Source of the DNA: Hadesarchaea archaeon
GTDB lineage: Archaea; Hadarchaeota; Hadarchaeia; Hadarchaeales; Hadarchaeaceae
Direction of reading: 5' to 3'
DNA: 64,000 nucleotides
Assembly: GCA_029259175.1 (NCBI GenBank)
Contig: JAPDJH010000005.1
Location: 57,913-121,912 of the forward strand
The notes beneath the pieces are model-generated. The model made no database searches, had not been told where the DNA came from, and worked only from the letters and a program-made list of their open reading frames with translations. A program made the position numbers and the translations under genes. This document shows, piece after piece, positions 18,208-27,987 of the stretch; within the stretch, counting starts at the first letter, position 1; every line of letters starts with the position of its first letter.

Positions 18208-20242
18208 TCCTCACACCCCCTCTTAATATCGTAAACCTCCTTTTAGCCTTAAAGGGAGTAAACGGCTCTCCACCTCCCTCATAGAATTTGCCAAAAAACT
18301 CGGCGAAATGGAGACGCATGGTGTGGATGAACCCTCCCAGAGTGTTTATGAAAATGTTGAACGAATGCCCGGCCACAAACACGAATCCCAAGGCCACAGC
18401 ACCAAGAATCGCGACGAGTATGGCCGGGGAAGCGGTAAGATAGGGAGAGACCAGCCACCCCCAAAAGATCGAGATTATGAAATTGATAGAAAACGCGATC
18501 ACGCCCGTGGCAATTCCCAATGCAAGCAAACGCGTATAGGAAGTCACGTCCGCTATGAGCCCTGTTATTCCATAAACCGTGTTTATGACGCCCCCCAGTT
18601 TGCCTCTCACGCCCCGTCCGGAAATCATTGCACCAACCGCGCCCAAACCGATTCCTCCATAGAAAAGCCCTCTGCTAATCTGGGTAACAAGCGATGCCGG
18701 TGCAAAGGGATTGAAGGCAGAAAACAGCTCCATTCGCGGAAAGGTATAGTTGATCCCAAATTCGTGCAAACCCACACCCAAAACACTGAAGCTGAGACCA
18801 AAAAATCCGAGCAACAAAAAGATTCGTGCAAGACGCTCCGAAAAGACTGAAACCAAGGATTTTTGTCTAAGGTCCTTCAGAACTCCTGCCACTCCGAACG
18901 CTAAAATCAAGTGAAACATACCAATAAAAATCACTAGCTTCAGCAACGGAATGGGGTTCTCCACGGGGTTGACCCACAGCCCGCCTCCGAATCCAAACCA
19001 GCCGCCAATGAACACGCTTACGATTGCTGTAACGATGCCGCATAATGCCATCATTCGTCTCAAGTATGGCGGGAAAGATTTTACAAACCACAGGCCTGAG
19101 AGCATAAACGCTGCCAGTGCCAATCCGTAGCCGGCGTCGGAAAGACAGATCCCAAAAAAGACGGGGAAGGTTAGTGACAAAAGCCACGTCGGATCCACTT
19201 CGTTGTATCGAGGCAAACCATACATTCTGGTCAGAAACTCGAAATCTTTCACCATTTCGGGGTTCTGGAGCTGAATTGGGACTTCGCGTATTTCAGCTGG
19301 CGAAGGATCGGTTACCAGCATCAAACTGCGACCTCGAGTATGCCTCTTCACTAGTCGTTCGACCTTCTTTAAATCTCTCGCGAGCACCCAGCCCTCGAGC
19401 ACTACCAGCATGTCGGACCCTCCGAAAAGTCCAGCAGCCTCCAGCCTTTCCTTTTGGATTTCCAACGTCTCTCGTGCACAAACCACGTCTTGGAGATACT
19501 GACGGCCCAACCGACGAAGTTTTTGTTCGACTATCCTTCTTTTTCTCTCTAAAGAATCCAGCCTTGATTGAAGTTTAGCTATAGCTGCTGATGGTGTCTC
19601 CCTCATATCGGGCAAGTCCACCAGCTCTACTCCAAACCGATAAAGAAGGGGGGCTAGCTTCGATTTTTCAGTCGACTTGCACGCGATCACAACGGGGAGC
19701 TTCCTCGCTTTTCCAACGGCGTATACGACAGCTTTCTCATTGCAAGCCGCGTACACGGCTTTCGAGAATTCCTCGAAAACGTCCTCATCGATCAGACCCG
19801 CAACAACATGGAGAAAACGGCCCTCTCTGAAATGTCTGAGTGGATGATCCAGAGCCGAAAAAGGGGTGAGTGCGGAAATTTGTTCCCTGACACTCTGACT
19901 CTCCTTTTGAAGGGAATCCAACGCTTCCCGATATTTTTTTATTTTCGGTTCGATTCGGCGCACGACTTGCTCGGCTTTCTTGAGGGTGCTTTCAAGTGTG
20001 AGTTCTGGCACCGGTCGCGGCTTTCCCTTGTAGACGCCGAGCAGTTCCTCCATATCGTGTAAACTGGACAAAAGAGAGACCAAGTTTTCAAGCTGTTCGC
20101 TTACTTGCCTACGCACTCCTTCAATCGAAGAAGCCTCCTTCAACTGTATTACTCCAGCTTCGTGGAGAGCCGAGACAAGGCGTTCTCGGCGGTTTTTGTG
20201 AAAAACCAACACGATTTTCTTTATGGGAGCTGGATAAAGCAC
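18197..20242 (-). CDS. atpI: A/V-type ATP synthase subunit I (a-type stator)
   Basis: 681 residues. A soluble N-terminal half with coiled coils (LYPAPIKKIVLVFHKNRRERLVSALHEAGVIQL at the start) precedes about eight membrane helices from ~residue 350. Motifs FGICLSDAGYGL and SYTRLLALGIATGVIAFSINF contain the conserved arginine that faces the rotor carboxylate. Start is a GTG at 20242 with GAGGTGA upstream. It provides the ion half-channels. Confidence 0.95.
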   Translation of the reverse strand: MLYPAPIKKIVLVFHKNRRERLVSALHEAGVIQLKEASSIEGVRRQVSEQLENLVSLLSSLHDMEELLGVYKGKPRPVPELTLESTLKKAEQVVRRIEPKIKKYREALDSLQKESQSVREQISALTPFSALDHPLRHFREGRFLHVVAGLIDEDVFEEFSKAVYAACNEKAVVYAVGKARKLPVVIACKSTEKSKLAPLLYRFGVELVDLPDMRETPSAAIAKLQSRLDSLERKRRIVEQKLRRLGRQYLQDVVCARETLEIQKERLEAAGLFGGSDMLVVLEGWVLARDLKKVERLVKRHTRGRSLMLVTDPSPAEIREVPIQLQNPEMVKDFEFLTRMYGLPRYNEVDPTWLLSLTFPVFFGICLSDAGYGLALAAFMLSGLWFVKSFPPYLRRMMALCGIVTAIVSVFIGGWFGFGGGLWVNPVENPIPLLKLVIFIGMFHLILAFGVAGVLKDLRQKSLVSVFSERLARIFLLLGFFGLSFSVLGVGLHEFGINYTFPRMELFSAFNPFAPASLVTQISRGLFYGGIGLGAVGAMISGRGVRGKLGGVINTVYGITGLIADVTSYTRLLALGIATGVIAFSINFIISIFWGWLVSPYLTASPAILVAILGAVALGFVFVAGHSFNIFINTLGGFIHTMRLHFAEFFGKFYEGGGEPFTPFKAKRRFTILRGGVRIGK

Positions 20243-20246
20243 CCCG

Positions 20247-20552
20247 TCACCTCAAGAGTTGCTTCACTATCCGAGACGCTATCTTTTTCGATCTCTCCTT
20301 CGCCATTCGTTCCATTTTAGCAAGTTCTCTCTGCGTCTTCTTCATTAGTTCATCGACCTCGGCTTGCGCGGCCTTTTTGATTTCCTCTAGTTTCTCAGCC
20401 GATTCTTGTTTTGCTTGCTCTACGGCTTCGTCAATCAAACGCTGGCTCTCTTTTCTGGCCTCCTCCATAAGCTTTGCTGCTTTTCGTCGCGCGTCTTCTA
20501 TGATTCGCTTGGCCTTTTCTTCGGCTTCAAACACCGTTCGCAACACGTCCAA
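20247..20552 (-). CDS. atpH: A/V-type ATP synthase subunit H
   Basis: 101 residues forming one continuous coiled coil (EAEEKAKRIIEDARRKAAKLMEEARKESQRLIDEAVEQAKQE), as expected of the peripheral-stalk partner of subunit E. It is the first gene of the minus ATP synthase arm, starting at a TTG (20552), 86 nt from the divergent atpA start. An AT-rich stretch between them (about 20590-20625) must hold both promoters. Confidence 0.92.
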   Translation of the reverse strand: MDVLRTVFEAEEKAKRIIEDARRKAAKLMEEARKESQRLIDEAVEQAKQESAEKLEEIKKAAQAEVDELMKKTQRELAKMERMAKERSKKIASRIVKQLLR

Positions 20553-20638
20553 TCAATCGACCCCCATCGGTGTGATTCAGATACAAATAGTCTCAAGTTT
20601 ATTAAAATGAAGTCGATAAATTTAGCGGGTGTGATTGG

Positions 20639-22405
20639 TTGGGGAGAATCGTTCGGATCACCGGGCCTGTCGTGATCGCTGATGGATTGCGCGGTTCAGA
20701 AATGTACGAACTCGTGAGAGTGGGTGAGGAAAAACTAATTGGAGAAATAATTGGGCTCAACGAGGATCGGGCAATAATCCAAGTCTATGAGGAAACTTCG
20801 GGGATAAAACCCGGGGAGCCGGTTGAAGGAACTGGCAGACCGCTTTCCGTGGAGTTGGGTCCGGGGCTCATTGGGTCCATATACGATGGGACTCAGCGCC
20901 CACTAGATGTCATTATGTCAAAAGTCGGATACCTCGTGAAGCGGGGTGTCTCAGCTTTCGCTCTTCCTCGGGACAAAAAATGGAAATTCACTCCGAAGGT
21001 CGGGAAGGGGCAAGAGGTTCAGGAAGGAGACGTTCTTGGAATCGTGAAGGAGACCAAGCTGGTGGAGCATCGAATAATGGTTCCACCAGGGATCAAAGGA
21101 AAGGTGGTGGAGATCGCTGATGGCTCGTTTACTGTTGAAGAAACGATTGCAGTAATCGAAACAGCTGGGGGAAGCAGGGAAGTTCAAATGATGCAGATAT
21201 GGCCGGTACGACGTCCCCGTCCGTACAAGAAGAAATTGGAACCCTCGGAGCCCCTGTTTACCGGTCAGCGGATCGCGGACACCTTTTTCCCGGTGGCTAA
21301 GGGCGGCACCGTGGCCATTCCAGGAGGATTTGGAACGGGAAAAACCGTGTTCCTGCATCAGGTGGCGAAATGGGCCGATGCCGAAATTGTGACGTATATC
21401 GGGTGTGGCGAGCGTGGAAATGAAATGTGTGATGTGCTCGTTCACTTTCCTCAGCTCAAGGATCCGCGGAGCGGTGAACCGCTTATGGAACGCACGGTGC
21501 TCATCGCGAACACTTCCAATATGCCGGTCGCCGCAAGAGAGGCCAGCGTATACACGGGGATAACTATTGCTGAGTACTTCAGGGACATGGGGTACAATGT
21601 GGCGCTGATGGCGGATTCCACCTCACGATGGGCCGAGGCGATGAGGGAGATTTCAGGTCGGCTAGAAGAAATGCCAGGAGAAGAAGGATTTCCGGCGTAT
21701 TTGGCCTCTCGGCTGGCGGAATTTTACGAGCGGGCAGGAAGAGTCATCACTCTCGGGAGTGAAGAGCGAATAGGCTCGGTGACTGTGCTTGGCGCCGTGT
21801 CGCCGCCAGGTGGTGATCTCTCAGAGCCTGTCACTCAGAACACGTTGCGTATAGTCAAAGTTTTCTGGGCGCTGGACACGGGATTGGCAGACAGACGCCA
21901 CTTCCCGGCGATCCACTGGCTTACCAGTTATTCGCTCTATGTCGACCACCTGGCCCCGTGGTGGAAAGAGCGATTTGGCAGGGATTGGAGGTCTTTGCGC
22001 AGTGAAGCTTTGGCTATGCTCCAGAAAGAGGCTGAGCTAGAAGAAATAGTCAAGTTGGTAGGACCCGATGCTCTTCCAGAGCCGGACCGAGCAGTATTGG
22101 AATCCGCTAGAATGATGAGAGAGGATCTCCTCCAGCAATTCGCTTTTCACCCTGTGGACACATACTGTCCACCGGAAAAACAGATCACGATGCTCGAAAT
22201 CGTGCTCGAATTCTATCGAAAATGTGTGGAAGCGACTAGGCGTGGCGTGCCGGTGCGTGAAATCATCAAACTGCCCGTGCGCGAGACGATTGCCGGAATG
22301 AAACGGATAGAAAACGAACGCTTCCAAGAAGAGAGCAAGCGGATCAGAGAACAATTAGAACAAGAATTTGAGGAACTGTTCAGAAAAGTCGGAGGAGGGG
22401 GGTAA
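20639..22405 (+). CDS. atpA: A/V-type ATP synthase catalytic subunit A
   Basis: 588 residues, normal length and without the intein found in some archaeal and yeast homologues. The start is a TTG at 20639 ([17 protein letters not shown]); no other in-frame start lies between it and the upstream region, and GGGTGTGAT is nearby. P-loop GGFGTGKT (229-236), [12 protein letters not shown], and the [27 protein letters not shown] loop are intact. It binds and hydrolyses or makes ATP. The stop overlaps the atpB start by one base. Confidence 0.97.
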   Translation: MGRIVRITGPVVIADGLRGSEMYELVRVGEEKLIGEIIGLNEDRAIIQVYEETSGIKPGEPVEGTGRPLSVELGPGLIGSIYDGTQRPLDVIMSKVGYLVKRGVSAFALPRDKKWKFTPKVGKGQEVQEGDVLGIVKETKLVEHRIMVPPGIKGKVVEIADGSFTVEETIAVIETAGGSREVQMMQIWPVRRPRPYKKKLEPSEPLFTGQRIADTFFPVAKGGTVAIPGGFGTGKTVFLHQVAKWADAEIVTYIGCGERGNEMCDVLVHFPQLKDPRSGEPLMERTVLIANTSNMPVAAREASVYTGITIAEYFRDMGYNVALMADSTSRWAEAMREISGRLEEMPGEEGFPAYLASRLAEFYERAGRVITLGSEERIGSVTVLGAVSPPGGDLSEPVTQNTLRIVKVFWALDTGLADRRHFPAIHWLTSYSLYVDHLAPWWKERFGRDWRSLRSEALAMLQKEAELEEIVKLVGPDALPEPDRAVLESARMMREDLLQQFAFHPVDTYCPPEKQITMLEIVLEFYRKCVEATRRGVPVREIIKLPVRETIAGMKRIENERFQEESKRIREQLEQEFEELFRKVGGGG

Positions 22406-23829
22406 TGGCCGAAGAAGTGAAATCGAAAGAGTACATGACTGTGCGCGAGGTTTCCGGTCCGCTTATGATAGTGGAGGGTGTTAGAGGTGTCGGCTATGGA
22501 GAAGTCGTAGAAATCGTGGCACCCAGTGGGGAAATCAAACATGGACAGGTGCTCGATGCCTATCTCGATAGAGCAGTGATTCAAGTGTACGAAGGCACAT
22601 CGGGTATTGACACCAAAGCAACGCGCGTGCGGTTTACAGGAGAGACCGTCAAGTTTGGGGTCAGCGCTGAACTTCTCGGAAGGATATTCAACGGCCGTGG
22701 AGAGCCAATCGATGGAGGACCAAAACCCATCGCCGACGACTACTGGGATATTCACGGATCTCCTTTGAACCCGGCTGCGCGCGAATACCCCAATGAATTC
22801 ATACAAACGGGGATTTCGGCGATAGACGGGATGAACACTCTCGTTCGGGGACAAAAGCTTCCCATATTTTCAGGTGCAGGGCTGCCACACAACGAGATCG
22901 CTGCGCAGGTGGCACGTCAAGCGAAGGTTCTGGGTGAAGAAGAGAAGTTCTCTGTGGTTTTCTGCGGAATGGGAGTCACGTACGAAGAGGCGAACTTCTT
23001 TATCAAGGACTTTGAAAGCACAGGTGCGCTCGAACACGCAGTGGTTTTCCTTAACCTTGCCAACGATCCGGCCATAGAGCGAATCATCACTCCTCGTCTA
23101 GCTCTAACTACTGCTGAGTACTTGGCTTTTGTTCAGGGGATGCATGTGCTCGTTATTCTCATCAACATGACCAACTACTGTGAGGCGTTGCGAGAAATTT
23201 CTGCCGCGCGGAGTGAAGTTCCGGGCAGGCGAGGATATCCGGGATACATGTACACAGATTTGGCGACCATTTACGAACGAGCAGGGCGGATTCGAGGAAA
23301 GAAAGGATCCATCACTCAAATGCCGGTTCTGACCATGCCAGGAGACGACATCACACATCCAATCCCTGATCTCACCGGATACATCACAGAAGGACAACTG
23401 GTGCTCGACCGCGAGCTTCACCACAAGGGGATTTATCCGCCAATAAACGTGCTCCCCTCTTTGTCCAGATTGATGAAGGATGGTATAGGGAAGGGGAAGA
23501 CTAGAGAAGACCATGTTGATCTGTCCAACCAGCTGTACGCGGCTTACGCTGAAGGACGCGATCTGCGTTCACTGGTCGCGGTGGTGGGAGAGGAAGCACT
23601 AACGGATAGGGACCGGGCTTATTTGGAATTTGCCGATCAGTTCGAACGGCGATTCATCAATCAGGGACGCTACGAGGACAGATCGATCGAAACCACGCTT
23701 AACATTGGATGGGAGTTGTTGCGTTTGCTGCCTCGGAGCGAGCTAAAACGGATAGATCCGGCGTTCATCTCTCGCTATCTGGAGCGTGGAGAAGGGAGCG
23801 CTCAGAACTCAAAATCCTCATCACCGTGA
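22405..23829 (+). CDS. atpB: A/V-type ATP synthase regulatory subunit B
   Basis: 474 residues, usual length. It shows [21 protein letters not shown] in place of a true P-loop, as expected for the non-catalytic subunit, and [34 protein letters not shown]. The C-terminal [19 protein letters not shown] is family-typical. It forms the A3B3 head with AtpA. The atpA-atpB pair ends here; subunit D, which normally follows, is instead in the minus arm. Confidence 0.97.
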   Translation: MAEEVKSKEYMTVREVSGPLMIVEGVRGVGYGEVVEIVAPSGEIKHGQVLDAYLDRAVIQVYEGTSGIDTKATRVRFTGETVKFGVSAELLGRIFNGRGEPIDGGPKPIADDYWDIHGSPLNPAAREYPNEFIQTGISAIDGMNTLVRGQKLPIFSGAGLPHNEIAAQVARQAKVLGEEEKFSVVFCGMGVTYEEANFFIKDFESTGALEHAVVFLNLANDPAIERIITPRLALTTAEYLAFVQGMHVLVILINMTNYCEALREISAARSEVPGRRGYPGYMYTDLATIYERAGRIRGKKGSITQMPVLTMPGDDITHPIPDLTGYITEGQLVLDRELHHKGIYPPINVLPSLSRLMKDGIGKGKTREDHVDLSNQLYAAYAEGRDLRSLVAVVGEEALTDRDRAYLEFADQFERRFINQGRYEDRSIETTLNIGWELLRLLPRSELKRIDPAFISRYLERGEGSAQNSKSSSP

Positions 23830-23892
23830 TCAGACCAGCCAGGTTCTTCATCGCGCATCATACAGTAGATGTCGTTGTATAAGAACCACGCG

Positions 23893-25002
23893 CTAAGTTA
23901 TTCTTTCTACCATGCGACGAGCTTTCGGTAAAGCTTTCTTGTATCTCTGCCTGTGCTCATGGAGAAATGCAATCATGCGCTCAATCGCTAGTTGTTTGCA
24001 CTCACCGCAGATCATCTTGCCATTCTTGCATCGTTCACGTATTTCAAGTAATTCCTTGTCATCTGGAACAAGGTGGTAGAGATAGAGCTCGTATATGCGG
24101 CAAACATCTGGATTGCCACCGTGTTTTCTTTGTTCTTCAGCTGTTGGGCGCCCTCCGGTAAAAGCGTTTTTCAGTTTTTTTGTTACCTCGCGGTCTTCAT
24201 CTGTCAGAAATATTGCTGTTTCCGGTTTGCTGCTGGACATTTTCTCACCCAACAGCCCGGGAAGCAGACGGTGGTATGTGGACGACGGAAGAACGAATCT
24301 GAACTCCTGCTGAAACTTGGCGGCCAGATCACGCGCCAAACGCAAATGCGGGTCCTGATCTATCCCTACCGGAACCACCGTTGGACGAGGCCCACCGAAC
24401 TCAGGCAATTGGGGGTGCAAAATGTCGGCCACATCGATCAGAGGATAGTATATGGACGAAATGTTTGTTTCACCGGCAAATCCATAAATTGCTCGAACGG
24501 TGCTGAACGTCACTCTTTTTCCCAAAATGAAAGCCAAGTCGCGGACTGCGGATCTTTTGCTTTGAAAATAAACATTGCAATTTTCTATATCCAAGCCAAG
24601 AGCTTCATAGTTCGCCAAGTATTCCTTTGTGGCAAACCGTTTTGCTTCGTCAAAGGAAAGCCCTCTTGCGGAGTATGCTTCTAAATCGGCCACACAGAGA
24701 AAAATCTCTGCGCCTTTTTTCTGATACCATATGAGCTGGTCGATCACCATTTTGTGTCCAAGGTGCATCTTGCCGCTGGGCATAAGTCCCGTCATCACCG
24801 CGTAAGGTTTCCTGGCCTTCATTGCGTTCAAAACGCGGTCGAAATCGCGATGACCGAAAATCAGCTTCCGCCTCATCAAAGGAAGAGGGTCTGAGATCTT
24901 TTGGAGCAGGTCTCCAAAGGGCTGAATTCCAAACTCCTTCATCACCCGCTCGTAATCTTTCGGAATGACGCTGCTCCACGGATCCAAAGGTGCCGGCATC
25001 AC
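23893..25002 (-). CDS. trpS: Tryptophanyl-tRNA synthetase
   Basis: 369 residues, archaeal/eukaryotic type class I synthetase. MTGLMPSGKMHLGHK holds the HIGH-like motif and LGEKMSSSKP the KMSKS loop; FGGPRPTVVPVGIDQDPHLRLARDLA is characteristic of archaeal TrpRS. The GTG at 25002 or the ATG at 24999 starts the gene, and both overlap the tRNA endonuclease stop codon. A C-terminal CxxC-like CGECKQLAIERM is also typical. Confidence 0.96.
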   Translation of the reverse strand: MMPAPLDPWSSVIPKDYERVMKEFGIQPFGDLLQKISDPLPLMRRKLIFGHRDFDRVLNAMKARKPYAVMTGLMPSGKMHLGHKMVIDQLIWYQKKGAEIFLCVADLEAYSARGLSFDEAKRFATKEYLANYEALGLDIENCNVYFQSKRSAVRDLAFILGKRVTFSTVRAIYGFAGETNISSIYYPLIDVADILHPQLPEFGGPRPTVVPVGIDQDPHLRLARDLAAKFQQEFRFVLPSSTYHRLLPGLLGEKMSSSKPETAIFLTDEDREVTKKLKNAFTGGRPTAEEQRKHGGNPDVCRIYELYLYHLVPDDKELLEIRERCKNGKMICGECKQLAIERMIAFLHEHRQRYKKALPKARRMVERIT

Positions 25003-25535
25003 AGCCTCTCCCGCGTCACGGCATAATAAGTTATGTCCCCTTCCTCATCCACGATTGCCCAAATAAAGCGTTTGCGAACCCCATGAGCCAACCTAACGGC
25101 TCGAACCAGTTCGGTTGCTCCAAACTTGGCCGATCCCGGGATTGCGTGAACCAAAAACTTGGAGTGGGCTTCCCCCGGGCGGTCCCCCCGGTCGTACACT
25201 CGAAAATGCGCTCCGAATTTCAGCCCTGTTCTCACAATGTAGCCGCGCGAACGCAAGTCAGCATACGTGACATATTTGAGTCTGAATTCCGGATCCGTTT
25301 TCGCAAATTTCTTCATCAGCGTTTCGAAATCTAGCTTATTTCCCTTTTGATCTTCGATTATTATTTTTCCGTTTTCAACCAGATAGAGTGCCTCGACAGG
25401 AGAGAGCTGAAGTCGCCCGCCACTAAGCGGTTTTCCATAGCATCCCCGCTGGTAAAATCTGTTTGCACGATCTGGATCCATCACTATAACGACTCTCTTT
25501 TGCAGGACCGCCCGAGCCGGTGCCTCTTCCGTCAT
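24999..25535 (-). CDS. endA: tRNA-splicing endonuclease (homotetramer-type EndA)
   Basis: 178 residues, the short archaeal form (about 180), which acts as a homotetramer. It cuts bulge-helix-bulge motifs to remove tRNA introns. The catalytic triad is visible as Tyr114 (FRVY), His124 (AHSKFLVH) and Lys155 (AHGVRKRF), all at family-typical spacing. It is translationally coupled to trpS, an archaeal pairing that makes sense because tRNA-Trp often has an intron. Confidence 0.95.
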   Translation of the reverse strand: MTEEAPARAVLQKRVVIVMDPDRANRFYQRGCYGKPLSGGRLQLSPVEALYLVENGKIIIEDQKGNKLDFETLMKKFAKTDPEFRLKYVTYADLRSRGYIVRTGLKFGAHFRVYDRGDRPGEAHSKFLVHAIPGSAKFGATELVRAVRLAHGVRKRFIWAIVDEEGDITYYAVTRERL

Positions 25536-25569
25536 CCAAATCCCAATAGAAAAGGTCTTGGAGATTTAT

Positions 25570-27024
25570 TTAGGATGACTGCTTGTTCATAGAAGTATTG
25601 AGTTCTTTCCAGTAACGGAGATTGTGAATGCAACCGGGATCGGGCGCTTGGACATTTCCGTAGTATCCATAGGCTCGCGCCCTACAGCCCCCGCAGATGT
25701 AGCGGTACTCGCACTGAGAACACCCCTCTATCGAATCCCGGTCGCGCAGCTTCCACAAGAGTTCTGATTTATCCCAAATCTCCACGAGCTTATCCGTCCT
25801 GATGTTGCCCAACTTAATCGGCATGAACACACAGGGGATGATGTCTCCGTTGGGTTCCAAACCACAGTAAAGCCTGCCAGCGCCGCATCCTCCTAAAAAC
25901 TCCGCCAGGGCCTTCGTTCGGCCCCGCAGGGCCTTCAGCGCACCTTCAGTGGTGAAGTGTGTTGCTATCACGCCCGCATCTGAACCATATGCATACTCCC
26001 ACGAAACGACCGAGAACTGGGGTGCCGTCGAATAGCAGGTGAGCCCGTCGCCTTTTATCATTCGCTCGTACAGATATTTGAGCAGCTCGTACCTCTCTTG
26101 GGGGGAGATGTCCTGTTCCACTATTTCTTTGCCCCGGCCTGTTGGCACGTAGTTGAAAACGATGACGCGTTTTGCCCCGAGCTCCGTGTGCGCAAACTCG
26201 ACCAAGTCCGGAATCTCTTTCAGGTTATACCGGGTCGCGGTTATCGCCACGCACGTGTCCATCCCCGCTGCGACGGCATTTTTGATTCCCTCGCAGGTCT
26301 TCTTCCAGATCCCCGGAATCCCCCTGAACTCATCATGGGTCTTTTCAAAACCGTCAAGAGAGATCTCTACGTAGTCAAAAATCTCCTTCATCTTGTGTGC
26401 CACTTCTGGGGTGATTAGAGTCCCGTTGGTTGCTATCGAAACGAAAAATCCCTTGCTCTTGGCGTAACCTGCGACCTCATAAATATCCTTGCGCATGAGG
26501 GGCTCGCCCCCGGAAAAGGCAATCGCCACCACTCCTGCCTGTTCAAGCTGGTCAATAACCTGTTTGGCTTCCTCGGTCGTAAGCTCATCTGGAGCCGGCG
26601 ATTTGAGGGCGTTCGCATAACAGTGCTTGCAGTTCAAATTGCACGCCCTAGTGTAGTTCCACACAACCAAAAAGGGTGCAACGGAGGTAAAAGGACGACG
26701 AGCACCATATCGTGCTATGCCCGAGAGCACGTTGACCATCCCGCGACGGATGACCGGATCCCTCAGTTGCTTTCTCAGATCCCCGCTATAACCAAAAATC
26801 GATTTTCCTCTTTCTATTACGGCCTTAACAATCCAATAAGCTATTCGGTCTTGAAATCCGCAAGGAACGTTCTCCCCCACGTAGCGCCGGAGTGCGATGT
26901 CCAAACGACTGACTCCCTCTTTTGACCTTTCGCACACGAACCGCAACATGGCTTTGGTAAACGGATTGCTCAGCCAGCGCTCTACGCTCCCAATGATGAC
27001 CTCTTCTCTTTTCGTGCCCGCCAT
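25570..27024 (-). CDS. Radical SAM/SPASM-domain protein
   Basis: 484 residues. An N-terminal helical region of ~115 residues is followed by the radical SAM core with the 4Fe-4S motif CNLNCKHC, SGGEPLMRKD, the SAM-contacting SIATNGTL and VEISLDG. A C-terminal SPASM-type cluster region has C..C-x(n)-CSQCEYRYICGGCRARAYG and a late Cys near the end. Such proteins include maturases of peptides and of heme d1/heme via the Ahb route, but no substrate or partner gene is adjacent, so the function is unassigned. GGAGTGAG precedes the ATG at 27024. Confidence 0.85.
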   Translation of the reverse strand: MAGTKREEVIIGSVERWLSNPFTKAMLRFVCERSKEGVSRLDIALRRYVGENVPCGFQDRIAYWIVKAVIERGKSIFGYSGDLRKQLRDPVIRRGMVNVLSGIARYGARRPFTSVAPFLVVWNYTRACNLNCKHCYANALKSPAPDELTTEEAKQVIDQLEQAGVVAIAFSGGEPLMRKDIYEVAGYAKSKGFFVSIATNGTLITPEVAHKMKEIFDYVEISLDGFEKTHDEFRGIPGIWKKTCEGIKNAVAAGMDTCVAITATRYNLKEIPDLVEFAHTELGAKRVIVFNYVPTGRGKEIVEQDISPQERYELLKYLYERMIKGDGLTCYSTAPQFSVVSWEYAYGSDAGVIATHFTTEGALKALRGRTKALAEFLGGCGAGRLYCGLEPNGDIIPCVFMPIKLGNIRTDKLVEIWDKSELLWKLRDRDSIEGCSQCEYRYICGGCRARAYGYYGNVQAPDPGCIHNLRYWKELNTSMNKQSS

Positions 27025-27109
27025 CTGGTCTCACTCCGGTGAAACTACAATTTCACCTAATAAAACCGTAACAGGAGGATTTATATAACAGCGTTATCAT
27101 AATATGAAT

Positions 27110-27241
27110 ATGGGGATTCACGCTAATGCCGGGCGGCGAGCCGAGGCGATGATGAGAATTTGGGTCTGAGACGTTGAGGTTTTTCGTCGAGGAAGATTCA
27201 CCTCCATCCGAGTCTGTGCAGCCCGCCGCCCGGTATTTTTT
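27110..27241 (+). ncRNA. Candidate structured ncRNA with closing stem and own promoter
   Basis: ATGCCGGGCGGC (27125-27136) pairs almost perfectly with GCCGCCCGGTAT (about 27224-27235), enclosing ~87 nt, and a run of seven T follows. Internal hairpins are GACG...CGTC and GAGG...CCTC (about 27170-27205). A TATA box TTTATATAA (27080-27088) lies ~25 nt before the proposed start. ATGATGA and CTGA boxes occur near the 5' end but the rest does not fit a box C/D guide RNA. The strand is chosen from the TATA-stem-T-run order, although that TATA box could also serve the divergent radical SAM gene. No known family recognised. Confidence 0.5.
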
Positions 27242-27363
27242 CCCGGCGTGCTTAAAAAAAATCATGGGGTGCCTGCGGGCTGAAGACGCGTGGGCCGGGC
27301 GGGCGTGGGGGTTCCTTCAGGGATCGTCTGCCCTCCGTTTGTAGTGACATAAAATCGAACGAG

Positions 27364-27692
27364 ATGAACGGTGCATTTTCGTGGTGCGGTTGTTTTTGCG
27401 GTGCGGGCGTGGCGCTCGGCGGCACAATCAAGGGCGCGGAAGCTAGCGCGGCCGGAACCGCGATGGGTTTCCCCACGATGTTCCTCTCTGGGGCTTTCTG
27501 GCCAATCGAGATGATGCCCGGCTTCAGGCAGGCAGTTGCCAAAGCCATGCCGTTGGACTACTTCCGTGGCGGCCTGAGACAGACGATGATCTGCCAGACC
27601 CCCAGGTCGCGCTGCCTCTCCTGACTTTGGGGGTCTTGGCTGTTGTGTTCCTCTCTCTGGCGATAAAGCTGACGGAGTGGAGGGAGTTCTGA
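27364..27692 (+). pseudogene. Relic of an ABC-2 type transporter permease (C-terminal part)
   Basis: The frame from about 27400 reads GVALGGTIKGAEA..GTAMGFPTMFLSGAFWPIEMMP..VAKAMPLDYFRGGLRQ, the conserved end region of ABC-2 exporters permeases. Near 27590 the match jumps to another frame (DLPDPQVALPLLTLGVLAVVFLSLAIKLTEWREF), ending at TGA 27690-27692 and giving the last membrane helix. The N-terminal two thirds and the ATPase gene are absent. This is a decayed gene with a frameshift, unless the shift is a sequencing error in an already truncated copy. The segment is clearly more GC-rich than its neighbours. Confidence 0.75.
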
Positions 27693-27754
27693 AGATAACC
27701 ACCACTGAGCAAAGCGAGAGTCCAAACTCCCGGCTCGTCGACTGACCGGGCCTT

Positions 27755-27922
27755 TTACCTTCTGAACCTCCGCTTCTGCCAGCACTCCCGGCAGTAAACC
27801 GGCCTTCCCTCGGTAGGCTTGAAGGGGACCTCACACTCGGCACCGCAGTCGGCGCAGATGGCCTTGTGCATTTGCCGCGGCCCGAACCTTCGCGGCCTCC
27901 CGAACTTTCTTCCATACGCCAT
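27755..27922 (-). CDS. Small zinc-ribbon-like protein (CxxC-CxxC)
   Basis: A 55-residue reading frame: MAYGRKFGRP-RRFGPRQMHK, then AICADCGAECEVPFKP, then GRPVYCRECWQKRR. Two cysteine pairs (C23-x2-C26 and C44-x2-C47) plus C30 and flanking basic residues suggest a zinc-binding, possibly nucleic-acid-binding protein. Similar CxxC small proteins with the GRPVYCRECW ending are widespread in archaea and some bacteria, with no settled function. GGAGAG lies upstream of the ATG at 27922, and GCATTTATATG at ~28015-28025 can be its TATA box, giving a ~75-nt leader with a hairpin. Confidence 0.8.
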   Translation of the reverse strand: MAYGRKFGRPRRFGPRQMHKAICADCGAECEVPFKPTEGRPVYCRECWQKRRFRR

Positions 27923-27967
27923 TTTTTTCTCTCCTAGAACCCAACGAAGCAGTCGAAGCTGCCAAAT

Positions 27968-27987
27968 GGTTTTTCTCGTGAAAAACC
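27968..27987 (-). promoter_or_regulatory. Perfect 8-bp hairpin in the leader of the small zinc protein gene
   Basis: GGTTTTTC and GAAAAACC flank a four-base loop, forming a perfect inverted repeat about 45 nt upstream of the start codon and downstream of the probable TATA box. It could be a leader regulatory hairpin. Read on the plus strand it is not followed by a T-run, so a terminator is less likely. Confidence 0.35.

Noticed and set aside
20639..22405. Intein in atpA, and in aIF5B, MCM and DP2
   Set aside because: These are frequent intein hosts, but all P-loops and catalytic segments are uninterrupted and lengths are normal.
27110..27241. Naming the candidate ncRNA as a TPP riboswitch or box C/D guide
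   Set aside because: A CTGAGA and an ATGATGA occur, but the remaining conserved parts of either class are missing, and no thiamine gene follows.
27262..27915. 217-codon frame on the minus strand across the permease relic
   Set aside because: Pro/Arg-rich translation of GC-rich DNA; it conflicts with the permease relic and the zinc protein gene, which have recognisable motifs.
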